Below, piece by piece: positions 1 through 8,132 of a stretch of DNA of 60,958 bases. Position 1 is the first letter of the stretch. Every line of letters begins with the position of its first letter. The position numbers and the translations under genes are program-made. The stretch covers positions 1 through 60,958 of the forward strand of contig NZ_QFFU01000033.1 in the NCBI RefSeq assembly GCF_003131185.1, read 5' to 3'. The notes under the pieces are model-generated. The model saw nothing but the letters and a program-made list of their open reading frames with translations. It searched no databases and had not been told where the DNA came from. The stretch is from Pseudomonas ovata (GTDB taxonomy: Bacteria; Pseudomonadota; Gammaproteobacteria; Pseudomonadales; Pseudomonadaceae).

Positions 1-1
1 C

Positions 2-121
2 CACTTCGGCACCAGCTTCTACACCCTGGACATCCGTGGCGAACAGCCGCTGATCAAGGCCAAGAAGGTGGTGCTCAAGAACGACTATGTGCGTCAGGTC
101 ATCGACGTCTATCACATCTGA
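2..121 (+). CDS. benB: Benzoate 1,2-dioxygenase small subunit BenB, C-terminal end only
   Basis: The window opens inside a reading frame whose last 39 residues (HFGTSFYTLDIRG to VIDVYHI) end at the TGA at 119-121. The sequence has the character of the C-terminal beta-sheet of aromatic-ring dioxygenase beta subunits, and it sits directly before the matching reductase benC and dehydrogenase benD, so I read it as BenB. The large subunit BenA would lie off the left edge. BenB is the structural partner of the alpha subunit in the hexameric oxygenase that converts benzoate to the cis-diol. Only 10 bases separate its stop from the benC start, as expected for one operon. The identification rests mainly on context. 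Confidence 0.85.
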   Translation, partial: HFGTSFYTLDIRGEQPLIKAKKVVLKNDYVRQVIDVYHI

Positions 122-131
122 AGGTGCACCC

Positions 132-1145
132 ATGAGCTTTCATATCGCGCTCAATTTCGAAGACGGGGTGACCCGTTTTATCGAGGCCACTGGCAGCGAA
201 ACCGTCGCCGACGCGGCTTATCGCCAGGGCATCAATATTCCGCTGGACTGCCGCGACGGTGCCTGCGGCACCTGCAAGTGCTTTGCCGAGGCCGGCACCT
301 ACGACCTGGGCCAGGAATACATCGAGGATGCCCTGACCGAGGAAGAGGCCGAACAAGGTTATGTGCTGACCTGCCAGATGCGCGCCGCCAGCGATTGCGT
401 GGTGCGCGTGCCGGCTTCATCGGATGTGTGCAAGACCCGGCAAGCGAGCTTCGATGCCGTTGTCAGTGACGTTCGCCCGCTGTCTGCCAGCACGATTGCG
501 CTGTCGATCAAGGGCGACGCGCTGGCTCGCCTGGCATTCCTGCCGGGCCAGTACGTCAACCTGCAGATACCCGGCAGCGAGCAGACCCGCGCTTATTCGT
601 TCAGCTCGCTGCAAAAGGGCGGCGAAGTCAGCTTTCTGGTGCGTAACGTGCCGGGCGGCCTGATGAGCCGTTACCTGACCGAGGCGGCCAGGGTTGGTGA
701 TGCCATTCGCCTGGCCGGTCCCCTGGGCAGCTTTTACCTGCGTGAGATCAAGCGACCGTTGCTGCTGCTGGCCGGCGGCACCGGCCTTGCGCCATTCACC
801 GCGATGCTGGAAAAAATCGCCGGGCAGGGCAGTGCCCACCCGGTGCACCTGATCTACGGGGTCACCCACGACTTCGACCTGGTCGAGCTGGAAAAACTTG
901 AAGCCTTTGCGGCACAGATTCCCGGTTTCACCTGGCGCGCCTGCGTGGCCAGCCCCGACAGCGCTCATCCGCACAAGGGCTATGTCACCCAGCACATCGA
1001 GCCGGGTCATCTCAACGACGGCGACGTGGACATCTACCTGTGTGGCCCGCCGCCAATGGTCGAGGCGGTCAGCGCCTACATGCGTGACCAGGGCCTGACA
1101 CCGAGCAACTTCTACTTCGAGAAATTCGCGGCCAGCGCGGCCTGA
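132..1145 (+). CDS. benC: Benzoate 1,2-dioxygenase electron transfer component BenC
   Basis: This 337-residue protein is the NADH-dependent reductase that passes electrons to benzoate 1,2-dioxygenase. An N-terminal plant-type [2Fe-2S] ferredoxin domain shows cysteines 40, 45, 48 and 81. It is followed by an FAD-binding barrel with the RAYSFSS flavin motif and an NAD domain with GGTGLAPF. The ATG at 132 is chosen because it directly follows the benB stop and because the ferredoxin fold starts at once; the upstream in-frame extension would overlap benB. The domain order (ferredoxin first) is typical of BenC/XylZ and opposite to the phthalate-type reductase at 35152. benD follows 27 bases later in the same operon. 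Confidence 0.97.
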   Translation: MSFHIALNFEDGVTRFIEATGSETVADAAYRQGINIPLDCRDGACGTCKCFAEAGTYDLGQEYIEDALTEEEAEQGYVLTCQMRAASDCVVRVPASSDVCKTRQASFDAVVSDVRPLSASTIALSIKGDALARLAFLPGQYVNLQIPGSEQTRAYSFSSLQKGGEVSFLVRNVPGGLMSRYLTEAARVGDAIRLAGPLGSFYLREIKRPLLLLAGGTGLAPFTAMLEKIAGQGSAHPVHLIYGVTHDFDLVELEKLEAFAAQIPGFTWRACVASPDSAHPHKGYVTQHIEPGHLNDGDVDIYLCGPPPMVEAVSAYMRDQGLTPSNFYFEKFAASAA

Positions 1146-1172
1146 TTTCCATCCTTCTACAACGAGGTTGTC

Positions 1173-1946
1173 ATGAGTACGAGATTTGCAGGCAAGGTGG
1201 TCGTGGTGACGGGGGCCGCGCAAGGTATCGGCCGCAGCGTGGCCGAACGTCTGGTGCAGGAAGGCGCGCAGGTCGTGGCCGTCGACCGTTCCGAACTGGT
1301 CTTTGAGGTCAGCGGTGCATTGGGTGACGAGCGGGTGCTGGCGCTGACGGCCGACCTTGAACAGTACGCCGACTGCAGCCGGGTCATGGCCGCCGCCGTC
1401 GAGCGCTTCGGGCGCCTGGACGTGCTGATCAACAACGTCGGCGGCACGATCTGGGCCAAGCCTTTCGAGCACTATGCCGAGCATGAGATCGAAGCCGAGG
1501 TGCGCCGCTCGCTGTTCCCGACCCTGTGGTGCTGTCATGCGGCCTTGCCGTGGATGATCAAGCAGGGCAAGGGGGCCATCGTCAACGTGTCGTCGATTGC
1601 CACCCGCAGCATCAATCGGGTGCCCTACGGCGCGGCAAAGGGCGGTGTGAATGCCTTGACCGCCTGCCTGGCCTTCGAAAATGCCGAGCGTGGCATTCGC
1701 GTCAACGCCACCGCCCCTGGCGGCACCGAGGCACCGCCACGGCGCATCCCGCGCAACAGTGCCGAGCAGAGTCCGGACGAGAAAGTCTGGTATCAGCAGA
1801 TCGTCGACCAGACCCTGCACAGCAGCCCGATGAAACGCTACGGCACCATTGATGAGCAGGTCGGCCCGATCCTGTTCCTGGCCTCTGATGAAGCGGCCTA
1901 TATCACGGGCGTGACCCTGCCGGTCGGCGGTGGCGACCTGGGTTGA
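1173..1946 (+). CDS. benD: Benzoate cis-diol dehydrogenase BenD
   Basis: A 257-residue short-chain dehydrogenase. It has the cofactor motif GAAQGIG at residues 14-20, an NNVGG segment, and the catalytic Tyr152/Lys156 pair in YGAAK, with serine upstream in NVSSIA. The family member next to benABC oxidises 1,6-dihydroxycyclohexa-2,4-diene-1-carboxylate to catechol with release of CO2. The C-terminal GVTLPVGGGDLG is the usual family ending. It lies between benC and catA, so the enzyme making catechol is followed by the one consuming it. The operon has no benK transporter gene between benD and catA, which differs from the P. putida KT2440 order as I remember it. Confidence 0.96.
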   Translation: MSTRFAGKVVVVTGAAQGIGRSVAERLVQEGAQVVAVDRSELVFEVSGALGDERVLALTADLEQYADCSRVMAAAVERFGRLDVLINNVGGTIWAKPFEHYAEHEIEAEVRRSLFPTLWCCHAALPWMIKQGKGAIVNVSSIATRSINRVPYGAAKGGVNALTACLAFENAERGIRVNATAPGGTEAPPRRIPRNSAEQSPDEKVWYQQIVDQTLHSSPMKRYGTIDEQVGPILFLASDEAAYITGVTLPVGGGDLG

Positions 1947-2004
1947 GCCATTGGCGTAACGGCCGCTATCACAACGCTCCACAAGAACAAGACAGGTGAA
2001 GACC

Positions 2005-2931
2005 ATGACCGTGAAGATTTCCCATACCCCGGCGCTGCAGGCATTCTTCGAAGAAGCGGCCGGCCTTGGTAACGATGACGGCAGTCCTCGGGTAAAAAGC
2101 ATCGTGCTGCGGGTGTTGCAGGAACTGGCGAGCCTCATCGAGGACCTGGACATTACCGAAGACGAGTTCTGGAAAACCGTCGATTACCTCAACCGCCTGG
2201 GAGGTCGCAACGAGGCCGGCCTGCTGGTTGCAGGCCTTGGCATCGAGCATTTCCTCGACCTGTTGCAGGACGCCAAGGACGCGCAGACCGGCTTGACCGG
2301 CGGCACCCCGCGCACCATCGAAGGCCCGCTGTATGTCGCCGGCGCGCCGCTCAGTCAGGGCGAAGCCCGCCTGGATGACGGCGCTGAAAACGGCGTGGCC
2401 ACGGTCATGTTTCTGGAGGGGCAGGTGTTCGACCCGGATGGCAAGCCGCTGGCGGGCGCAATCGTCGACCTGTGGCAAGCCAACACCCAGGGCACCTATT
2501 CGTTCTTCGATTCGAGCCAGTCGCCCTACAACCTGCGCCGGCGCATCGTCACTGATGCGCAGGGCCGTTACCGCGCGCGCTCCATCGTGCCGTCCGGCTA
2601 CGGCTGCGATCCGCAAGGCCCGACCCAGGCGTGCCTGGACCTGCTCGGCCGCCACGGCCAGCGTCCGGCACATGTGCACTTTTTCATCTCGGCACCTGGC
2701 CATCGACACCTGACCACGCAGATCAACCTGTCGGGCGAGAAATACCTCTGGGACGACTTTGCCTACGCCACCCGTGATGGCCTGGTGGGTGAGGTGGTCT
2801 TTCTGGAGGATGGCGCGCGCGGCATCGAAGGCCGCTACGCCGAGTTGAAATTCGACTTCCAGTTACAGAAAGCCGTGGTGTCCGAGGCCGAGCAGCGCAG
2901 CGCCCGGCCACGGGCCTTGCAGGACGCCTGA
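2005..2931 (+). CDS. catA: Catechol 1,2-dioxygenase CatA
   Basis: A 308-residue intradiol dioxygenase that cleaves catechol to cis,cis-muconate with non-haem Fe(III). Likely iron ligands are tyrosines near residues 165 (GTYSFFD) and 199 (PSGYG) and histidines 223 and 225 (RPAHVHFF). An N-terminal helical dimerisation domain of about 100 residues precedes the catalytic beta-sandwich, as in bacterial CatA. I chose the ATG at 2005, with AGGTGA about 5 bases upstream; an in-frame GTG at 1996 is the alternative. Being joined to ben rather than to catBC, it resembles the second catechol dioxygenase (catA2) found in ben loci of P. putida. A terminator follows at once. Confidence 0.96.
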   Translation: MTVKISHTPALQAFFEEAAGLGNDDGSPRVKSIVLRVLQELASLIEDLDITEDEFWKTVDYLNRLGGRNEAGLLVAGLGIEHFLDLLQDAKDAQTGLTGGTPRTIEGPLYVAGAPLSQGEARLDDGAENGVATVMFLEGQVFDPDGKPLAGAIVDLWQANTQGTYSFFDSSQSPYNLRRRIVTDAQGRYRARSIVPSGYGCDPQGPTQACLDLLGRHGQRPAHVHFFISAPGHRHLTTQINLSGEKYLWDDFAYATRDGLVGEVVFLEDGARGIEGRYAELKFDFQLQKAVVSEAEQRSARPRALQDA

Positions 2932-2957
2932 TCACGGCACCGATGCACTGTGTCCCT

Positions 2958-2991
2958 CCGGGCCCGCCTTTACAGGCCGGTCCGGTTTTTT
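2958..2991 (+). terminator. Rho-independent terminator of the ben-catA operon
   Basis: An imperfect GC-rich stem (CCGGGCCCGCC with GGCCGGTCCGG, 9 of 11 positions pairing) closes on a TTTACA loop and is followed by six T residues. It lies 27 bases after the catA stop and separates the operon from the chemoreceptor gene. Confidence 0.85.
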
Positions 2992-3027
2992 GCGTTTCAC
3001 CGTCCAATAACAATAACGAGACCACTC

Positions 3028-3951
3028 ATGCACACACCCAACATACGTCTGCGTCTTGCCGCACTGGTCCAGGCCAGTGCACTGCTGGCTTGCCTCATGG
3101 CCGCTGTCTACCCCGACGCCCGCACAATCGGCCTGTCGATCAGCATCCTTGCGCTGCTGGCGGCCGGCTGGCTGTATCACTTCGACAAGGTCCGCACGGT
3201 CGAGGTGCGGGTCGACATTCCGGTCGAGTCTTTGCCACCACCGCCTGCGCTGCTGGTCGAGGCGGCGCGTGCGCCCGAGCCACTGCCGCTCGACCCGCGA
3301 TTGCACAGCGGCCTGGCCGAACTGACCCTGGCCATCGGCGACACCGAACAGGACATGCGCCTGGCCAACCAGATGGCGCGCGAGGCGGGCGGCAAGGTCA
3401 GCGCCAGTGCCGAGAGCATTCAGGCCTCGGCCCGAATCCTCGGTGAGCTGGACCGCTCCATGGGCCAACTGGCGCATTCGTTCGACGAGCTCGGTGGTCA
3501 GTCGGTGCAGATCAGCGCACTGGTCGGTAGCATCCAGGACATTGCCCGGCAGACCAATCTGCTGGCCTTGAACGCCGCCATCGAAGCCGCCCGCGCGGGC
3601 GAGCATGGTCGCGGCTTTGCCGTGGTGGCCGATGAGGTACGTCACCTGTCACGCCGTGTGACCGACTCCAGCGCGCAGATCCATCAGATCGCGCAAAGCC
3701 TGGAGCGCACCGCCGATGAAGCACGTGGCGGTATTGATCAACTGGGTGCCTCGGCCCGCAGCGGTCTGGCGCAATCGGATCAAGCCTTGCAGTCGATGCA
3801 AAGCCTGCGCGAGGCGGCGGTGGCCAGGATGGAAATTGTCGAGCGGGTCATGGGGCGGCTGGTCGCTCAACGGGCGCTGACGGCGCAGGTTGAGGGCTTG
3901 TTGATCGACCCGGCTCCGGCCTCGACATTGTCACGCGCTCGAGGTTATTGA
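3028..3951 (+). CDS. Short methyl-accepting chemotaxis protein without periplasmic domain
   Basis: A 307-residue chemoreceptor. Two hydrophobic segments (about residues 8-26 and 29-46) are separated by only a few residues, so there is no room for a periplasmic ligand-binding domain. The cytoplasmic part has the conserved receptor hairpin tip (ARQTNLLALNAAIEAARAG, then GRGFAVVADEVRHLS) that contacts CheA and CheW. There is no HAMP domain and no C-terminal methyltransferase-binding pentapeptide. The length is about half that of a classical receptor. It has its own start 96 bases after catA, beyond the ben terminator. It may sense an intracellular or energetic signal linked to aromatic metabolism; this is inference from position. 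Confidence 0.9.
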   Translation: MHTPNIRLRLAALVQASALLACLMAAVYPDARTIGLSISILALLAAGWLYHFDKVRTVEVRVDIPVESLPPPPALLVEAARAPEPLPLDPRLHSGLAELTLAIGDTEQDMRLANQMAREAGGKVSASAESIQASARILGELDRSMGQLAHSFDELGGQSVQISALVGSIQDIARQTNLLALNAAIEAARAGEHGRGFAVVADEVRHLSRRVTDSSAQIHQIAQSLERTADEARGGIDQLGASARSGLAQSDQALQSMQSLREAAVARMEIVERVMGRLVAQRALTAQVEGLLIDPAPASTLSRARGY

Positions 3952-4115
3952 GCCATTAGCGGTGCCCATTAATCGAGCGTTGCGTAACCCGGCGCCTCCC
4001 TGCCCGGATCAGGGAGCGCGTACGGGCTTTGTAACCGCCTGAACAGGCAAGGTGCACGTCTCGGTTGGCGCAAGGATTGACATTCTTTGGCAGGCCATTC
4101 ATCCTCTGTTTCAAC

Positions 4116-4133
4116 TTGTTGGACAACCAACAA
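4116..4133. promoter_or_regulatory. Candidate GntR/FadR operator
   Basis: TTGTTGGACAACCAACAA is a perfect 7-4-7 inverted repeat, 63 bases before the amidohydrolase start at 4197. Its core TTGG-N4-CCAA resembles operators of FadR-subfamily GntR regulators. The nearest such DNA-binding domain is the N-terminal half of the protein at 6474, the third gene of the same operon, so autoregulation is a reasonable guess. The remainder of 3952-4196 holds no gene I can support. Confidence 0.6.
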
Positions 4134-4196
4134 CCAACAACTGCAAGAACAGCGGTTCAGCGCTTGAAGCGTGATGGACCCTCCAGAAGAGGACTT

Positions 4197-5087
4197 ATGT
4201 CTCATCCCCCTGACAGTGCCGAATTGCCGCCACTGTGCGCAGCGCCCAAGCCGTCATTGAAAGCGCCATCCTTCAGGCTTCTGCCTGGAGCCTGCGATAC
4301 CCATGCCCATGTGATCAGCGCCGATCACATTCGCTACCCATTCGTGGCCGACCGCAGCTACACCCCGGCACCGGCCCCTGAACAGGCGTACCTGCAGATG
4401 CTGCACGCCATGGGCATGCAGCGCGGTGTGTTGGTCCAGCCGAGCATCTACGGCACCGATAACCGCTACATGCTGGAGGTATTGGAACGTCATCAGGCCT
4501 GCTTGCGCGGTGTCGCTGTGGTCGACGACCAGGTCAGCGATGCGGTGCTTGAGCACATGCATCATCACGGGGTGCGCGGGGTGCGCATCAATGTGTTGTT
4601 TCGTGGTGGCGTGGACCTGGACCTGATGGAGCGCCTGGCTGCCCGGGTCGCCGAGTTCGGCTGGCATGTGCAGTTTCTGATCGATGTCCGGCACCTGGAA
4701 ACGTTGCAGGCGCGCATGGCCAGGTTGCCGTGCCCTGTAGTCATTGATCATCTGGGGCATTTTCCCGCCCGCCTGGGTGTTCGGGAGCCGGGCTTTGCGT
4801 TGCTACGCCGCAACGTGGCCGAGCGTGGCTGGTGGGTCAAGCTGTCGGGCATTTACCGGCTGAGTGATGCGCCACCCGACTATGCCGACGCCGATGCCTT
4901 GGCACAGGCATTGATCGAGGTGGCGCCCGAGCGAATGGTATGGGGCAGCGACTGGCCCCATGTGGCCTTGCAGAGCACGCCTGATACGGGTGCCTTGCTG
5001 AACCGGCTGCCGCTGTGGGCGCCCGGTGAGCATCAACGCAAACAAATCCTGGTCGATAACCCGGCCGCCCTCTACGACTTCCGATAA
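4197..5087 (+). CDS. Amidohydrolase, 2-pyrone-4,6-dicarboxylate lactonase (PDC hydrolase) family
   Basis: A 296-residue TIM-barrel hydrolase. Metal-site motifs are H36-A-H38 in CDTHAHV, the VIDHLGH strand and the C-terminal GSDWPH aspartate, as in the amidohydrolase-2/LigI group. Family members open lactones or cyclic acids from aromatic ring cleavage; the actual substrate here is unknown. The ATG at 4197 is chosen because AGAGG lies 7 bases upstream and because the longer in-frame extension would cover the operator at 4116. It is clearly related to the C-terminal half of the protein at 6474 (same DCHxHV, VQPSxYG, VRGVRxN and SDWPH blocks), so the operon carries two paralogous hydrolases around one transporter. 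Confidence 0.9.
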   Translation: MSHPPDSAELPPLCAAPKPSLKAPSFRLLPGACDTHAHVISADHIRYPFVADRSYTPAPAPEQAYLQMLHAMGMQRGVLVQPSIYGTDNRYMLEVLERHQACLRGVAVVDDQVSDAVLEHMHHHGVRGVRINVLFRGGVDLDLMERLAARVAEFGWHVQFLIDVRHLETLQARMARLPCPVVIDHLGHFPARLGVREPGFALLRRNVAERGWWVKLSGIYRLSDAPPDYADADALAQALIEVAPERMVWGSDWPHVALQSTPDTGALLNRLPLWAPGEHQRKQILVDNPAALYDFR

Positions 5088-5138
5088 CAATAAAAGTGGC
5101 CGTTCGCCAATGACGAGCGGGCGGCGCGGAGAATAATA

Positions 5139-6368
5139 ATGAGTTGGTTCAGCGAACTGAGTACGGTTGAAAAACGCACGTTCTATTCCGCTTTCGGCGG
5201 GTGGGCGCTGGATGCCCTGGACTTCATGGTCTTCACCTTTGTCATCGCCTCGTTGATGACCTTGTGGAACATCGACAAGGGCTCGGTCGGGCTGCTGAGT
5301 ACCGTGACCTTGCTGTTTTCCGCCATTGGCGGCTGGGGCGCGGGGATCCTGGCCGACCGCTATGGACGGGTGCGTCTGTTGCAGATCAGCATCCTGTGGT
5401 TCTCGATCTGTACGGTGCTGATCGGCTTCGCGCAGAACTTCGAGCAACTGTTCGTCCTTCGCGCCCTGCAGGGGCTGGGCTTTGGCGGCGAGTGGGCCGT
5501 AGGCTCGGTGCTGATCGGCGAGATGGTGCGCGCCCAGCATCGCGGCAAGGCCGTGGGCATCGTGCAGAGCGGCTGGGCCGTGGGTTGGGGCGGGGCAGCA
5601 TTGCTCTATACCGTAGCCTTCAGCGTATTGCCCGAAGACCTGGCGTGGCGCTCGTTGTTCTGGATCGGTGTCGTGCCGGCGCTGCTGGTGCTGTACATCC
5701 GCAAATATGTGCCAGAGCCGGAAGTCTTCCAGAATACCCAGAAACAGCAGCGCGAGTCGGGTGAGTCGGTGCCGTTCTGGCATATCTTCTCGCCGTCGCT
5801 GCTACGCGTCACCTTGCTGTCGGCGCTGTTGTGCATGGGCGTGCAGGGCGGTTACTACGCGATTACCACGTGGCTGCCGACCTACCTGAAGCTGGAAAAG
5901 GGACTGTCGGTGTTCGGCACCGGCAGCTACCTGATGGTGGTGATCCTGGGATCGTTCTGCGGCTACGTGTGCGGGGCTTTCCTGGCCGACCGGCTGGGGC
6001 GGCGTCCTAACTTCATTATTTTCGCGGTGTTGTCGGCCATCAGCGTGTTCTGCTACATGCAGCTGGAACTGACCAATACGCAAATGCTGATCCTGGGCTT
6101 CCCGCTGGGCTTCACCGCTTCGGGCATCTACAGCGGCATGGGGGCGTTTCTGACCGAGCTGTATCCATCGGCGGTGCGGGCCAACGGCCAGGCGTTTTCC
6201 TATAACTTTGGTCGGGCCGTTGGCGCGCTGTTCCCGGGGCTGGTGGGCTATATCAGTGCCAAGTACAGCCTGGGCACGGCCATTGCCATGTTTGCCGGCG
6301 GTGCGTATTGCCTGGTGTTGCTGGTCACCTGCTTCCTGCCGGAAACCAAGGGCAAGCAGTTGCACTGA
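5139..6368 (+). CDS. MFS transporter, aromatic-acid:H+ symporter type
   Basis: A 409-residue major facilitator protein with about 12 hydrophobic segments. The loop after helix 2 carries the signature GILADRYGRVRL and the one after helix 8 FLADRLGRRPN. The first helix has an acidic pair in LDALDFMVF, as in PcaK/BenK-like aromatic-acid carriers. It starts 51 bases after the first amidohydrolase and is followed by the regulator-amidohydrolase fusion after a 105-base gap with a hairpin. It probably brings in the acid that the two hydrolases process. Substrate cannot be read from sequence. Confidence 0.92.
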   Translation: MSWFSELSTVEKRTFYSAFGGWALDALDFMVFTFVIASLMTLWNIDKGSVGLLSTVTLLFSAIGGWGAGILADRYGRVRLLQISILWFSICTVLIGFAQNFEQLFVLRALQGLGFGGEWAVGSVLIGEMVRAQHRGKAVGIVQSGWAVGWGGAALLYTVAFSVLPEDLAWRSLFWIGVVPALLVLYIRKYVPEPEVFQNTQKQQRESGESVPFWHIFSPSLLRVTLLSALLCMGVQGGYYAITTWLPTYLKLEKGLSVFGTGSYLMVVILGSFCGYVCGAFLADRLGRRPNFIIFAVLSAISVFCYMQLELTNTQMLILGFPLGFTASGIYSGMGAFLTELYPSAVRANGQAFSYNFGRAVGALFPGLVGYISAKYSLGTAIAMFAGGAYCLVLLVTCFLPETKGKQLH

Positions 6369-6392
6369 TCGCACGGCTCTTTGTTAAAGTAA

Positions 6393-6420
6393 CGCCCACG
6401 CATCGTACGATCCGTGGGCG
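6393..6420. other. Intercistronic hairpin between the MFS gene and the fusion gene
   Basis: CGCCCACG and CGTGGGCG form a perfect 8-bp stem enclosing ATCGTACGAT, itself a palindrome. There is no T tract, so it is more likely an mRNA-stability or attenuation element, or an operator, than a full terminator. Confidence 0.5.
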
Positions 6421-6473
6421 TCTGGGGCCTGCGGTTTGGCAACGGGCGCCCCGACTTTCGATGACAGAGCAGC

Positions 6474-8084
6474 ATGACTATAAAAGCCATTGGCCGACGC
6501 GACCATTTTTCAATCGAGATCTCCCGCTACCTGGAAGGTGAGATTCGCGACGGTCGATTGCGCCCCGGCGACCGTATCCCGACCGAGACCCGCCTGGCCG
6601 AATCCTTTGCGGTCAGTCGCAATGTCGTGCGTGAAGCGGTGGCCCGGCTCAAGTCCTCAGGGCTGGTGATCAGTCGTCAGGGACTGGGCGCTTTCGTCGC
6701 CACGCAATCGAGCCAGAGCACGTTTCGCATCACCCAGGAAGAACTGGGCGACACGTCCAAACTGCGTCAACTGTACGAGCTGCGCCTGGACCTGGAGGTG
6801 GCGGCGGCGAGCATGGCCGCCAGGCGTCGATCGCTCAGCCAGTTGGCCAGTATTGCGGCCGCCCTCGACACCCTGCGCGCCGGAATCCACAGCGCCGAGT
6901 CCATTGTCGAGCACAGCCTGCAGTTCAAGCGCGCCATTGCCGATGCCACCGGCAACGAGTATTTCCGCAACTTCATTATTTTTCTGTGCGGCCATGTGTT
7001 CGAGGCGGCTTCGCTCGAGCGTCGCCTGGTCAGCGCCAGGGACCTGGGCGAGGTGCTGCTGGCCGAGCACCAGGCTGTCTTCGATGCCATCAAGCTGGGC
7101 GATCCTGACCTTGCCCGGCGCGCGACCTGGCAGCAGATCATCAACTCGGCCGAGCGCAACGGTTTGCGCGGCCTGCAAGGCTGGGAAGTCACGCGCATGA
7201 GTTCGCTGGGCGAGACCTATGCCCCGCAGTGCCCAGGCCCTGATCCGGCGCCGCGGACCCTGCCTCGGGCATTACCTGCCGGGGCCTGTGACTGTCATTT
7301 CCATGTGTTCGGTGACGAGCACGGCCAGCCCTTCACACCGCATCGCTCGTACACGCCACCGCCGGCCTCGCTGCAGGCCTTTCGCAAGGTGCAGCAGACG
7401 CTGGGCCTGAGCCGCGGCGTGATCGTGCAGCCAAGCGTGTACGGTGCGGACAACACCACCACCCTGACTGCACTGAAAGAGGCGGGCAGCGATTTTCGTG
7501 GCGTGGTGGTGATCGACGCCGATGCCGATCCTGGCGTGCTGCAGGAGATGCACCGGCTGGGCGTGCGAGGCGTGCGGGTGAACCTGATCTTCAAGAGTGG
7601 CGTGGAGGTATCGGATGTCGCTGCCCTGGCCGAAAAGGTGGCCGTGCTCGGCTGGCATCTGCAACTGCTGATCGACATCACCGAGTTCGCTGACCTGTAT
7701 GAAACCGTGAAAAGCCTGCCGGTCGATGTGGTGATCGATCATATGGGTCATATGCCGACCAGCACCGGGCTTGAGCATCCGGGCTTCATGGACCTTGTAC
7801 GTTTGCTGGAGGAGGGACGTGCCTGGGTGAAGCTCTCCGGGGCTTATCGCTTCACGGCCTGCAACGATCTTCCCTACGATGACGTGACCCCGTATGCCAG
7901 GGCGCTTATTGCGGCCAATCCGCAGCGGGTGCTGTGGGCCAGTGACTGGCCGCACCCGTGCATACCGGTGCCGATGCCCAATGATGCCGACCTGCTGGAG
8001 ATGCTGTTCGACTGGACCGATAACGATGATGCGCTGATCAAGCAGATCCTGGTGGACAATCCGGCGCAGCTCTACGGATTCTGA
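6474..8084 (+). CDS. Fusion of a FadR-type GntR regulator and a PDC-family amidohydrolase
   Basis: A 536-residue protein with two complete modules. Residues 1-75 are a GntR winged helix (SRYLEGEIRDGRLRPGDRIP, LAESFAVSRNVVREAVARLKS). Residues about 90-235 are an all-helical FCD effector domain with the expected acid and histidines (ELRLDLE, FKRAIADATGN, EHQAVFDAI). From about residue 262 there is an amidohydrolase with DCHFHVFG, VIDHMGH and ASDWPH, paralogous to the gene at 4197. An internal ATG at 7197 (residue 242), after GGGAAG, sits where a separate hydrolase gene would start. The two parts may therefore have been an ATGA-overlapping pair fused by a small indel, and the hydrolase may also be made alone. 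A regulator carrying its own pathway enzyme is unusual. Confidence 0.88.
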   Translation: MTIKAIGRRDHFSIEISRYLEGEIRDGRLRPGDRIPTETRLAESFAVSRNVVREAVARLKSSGLVISRQGLGAFVATQSSQSTFRITQEELGDTSKLRQLYELRLDLEVAAASMAARRRSLSQLASIAAALDTLRAGIHSAESIVEHSLQFKRAIADATGNEYFRNFIIFLCGHVFEAASLERRLVSARDLGEVLLAEHQAVFDAIKLGDPDLARRATWQQIINSAERNGLRGLQGWEVTRMSSLGETYAPQCPGPDPAPRTLPRALPAGACDCHFHVFGDEHGQPFTPHRSYTPPPASLQAFRKVQQTLGLSRGVIVQPSVYGADNTTTLTALKEAGSDFRGVVVIDADADPGVLQEMHRLGVRGVRVNLIFKSGVEVSDVAALAEKVAVLGWHLQLLIDITEFADLYETVKSLPVDVVIDHMGHMPTSTGLEHPGFMDLVRLLEEGRAWVKLSGAYRFTACNDLPYDDVTPYARALIAANPQRVLWASDWPHPCIPVPMPNDADLLEMLFDWTDNDDALIKQILVDNPAQLYGF

Positions 8085-8086
8085 CC

Positions 8087-8127
8087 GGCAACACCGGCGG
8101 CCACCCGCCGGGCGCCGGTGTTGCCGT
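8087..8127. terminator. Bidirectional terminator between convergent genes
   Basis: CGGCAACACCGG and CCGGTGTTGCCG form a perfect 12-bp stem in the 48-base gap between the convergent fusion gene and the aldehyde dehydrogenase. There is no long T tract on either side, so the termination activity is inferred from stem strength and position. Confidence 0.7.
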
Positions 8128-8132
8128 CTCAC

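Noticed and set aside
417..2153. A 578-codon open frame on the minus strand across benC-benD-catA
   Set aside because: Antisense shadow of GC-rich genes: low-complexity His/Arg/Gln/Gly composition, no known domain, while the plus strand carries clear enzyme motifs.
4803..5783. A 326-codon minus-strand frame across the amidohydrolase and MFS genes
   Set aside because: Same antisense effect; no motif, and it overlaps two well-supported genes.
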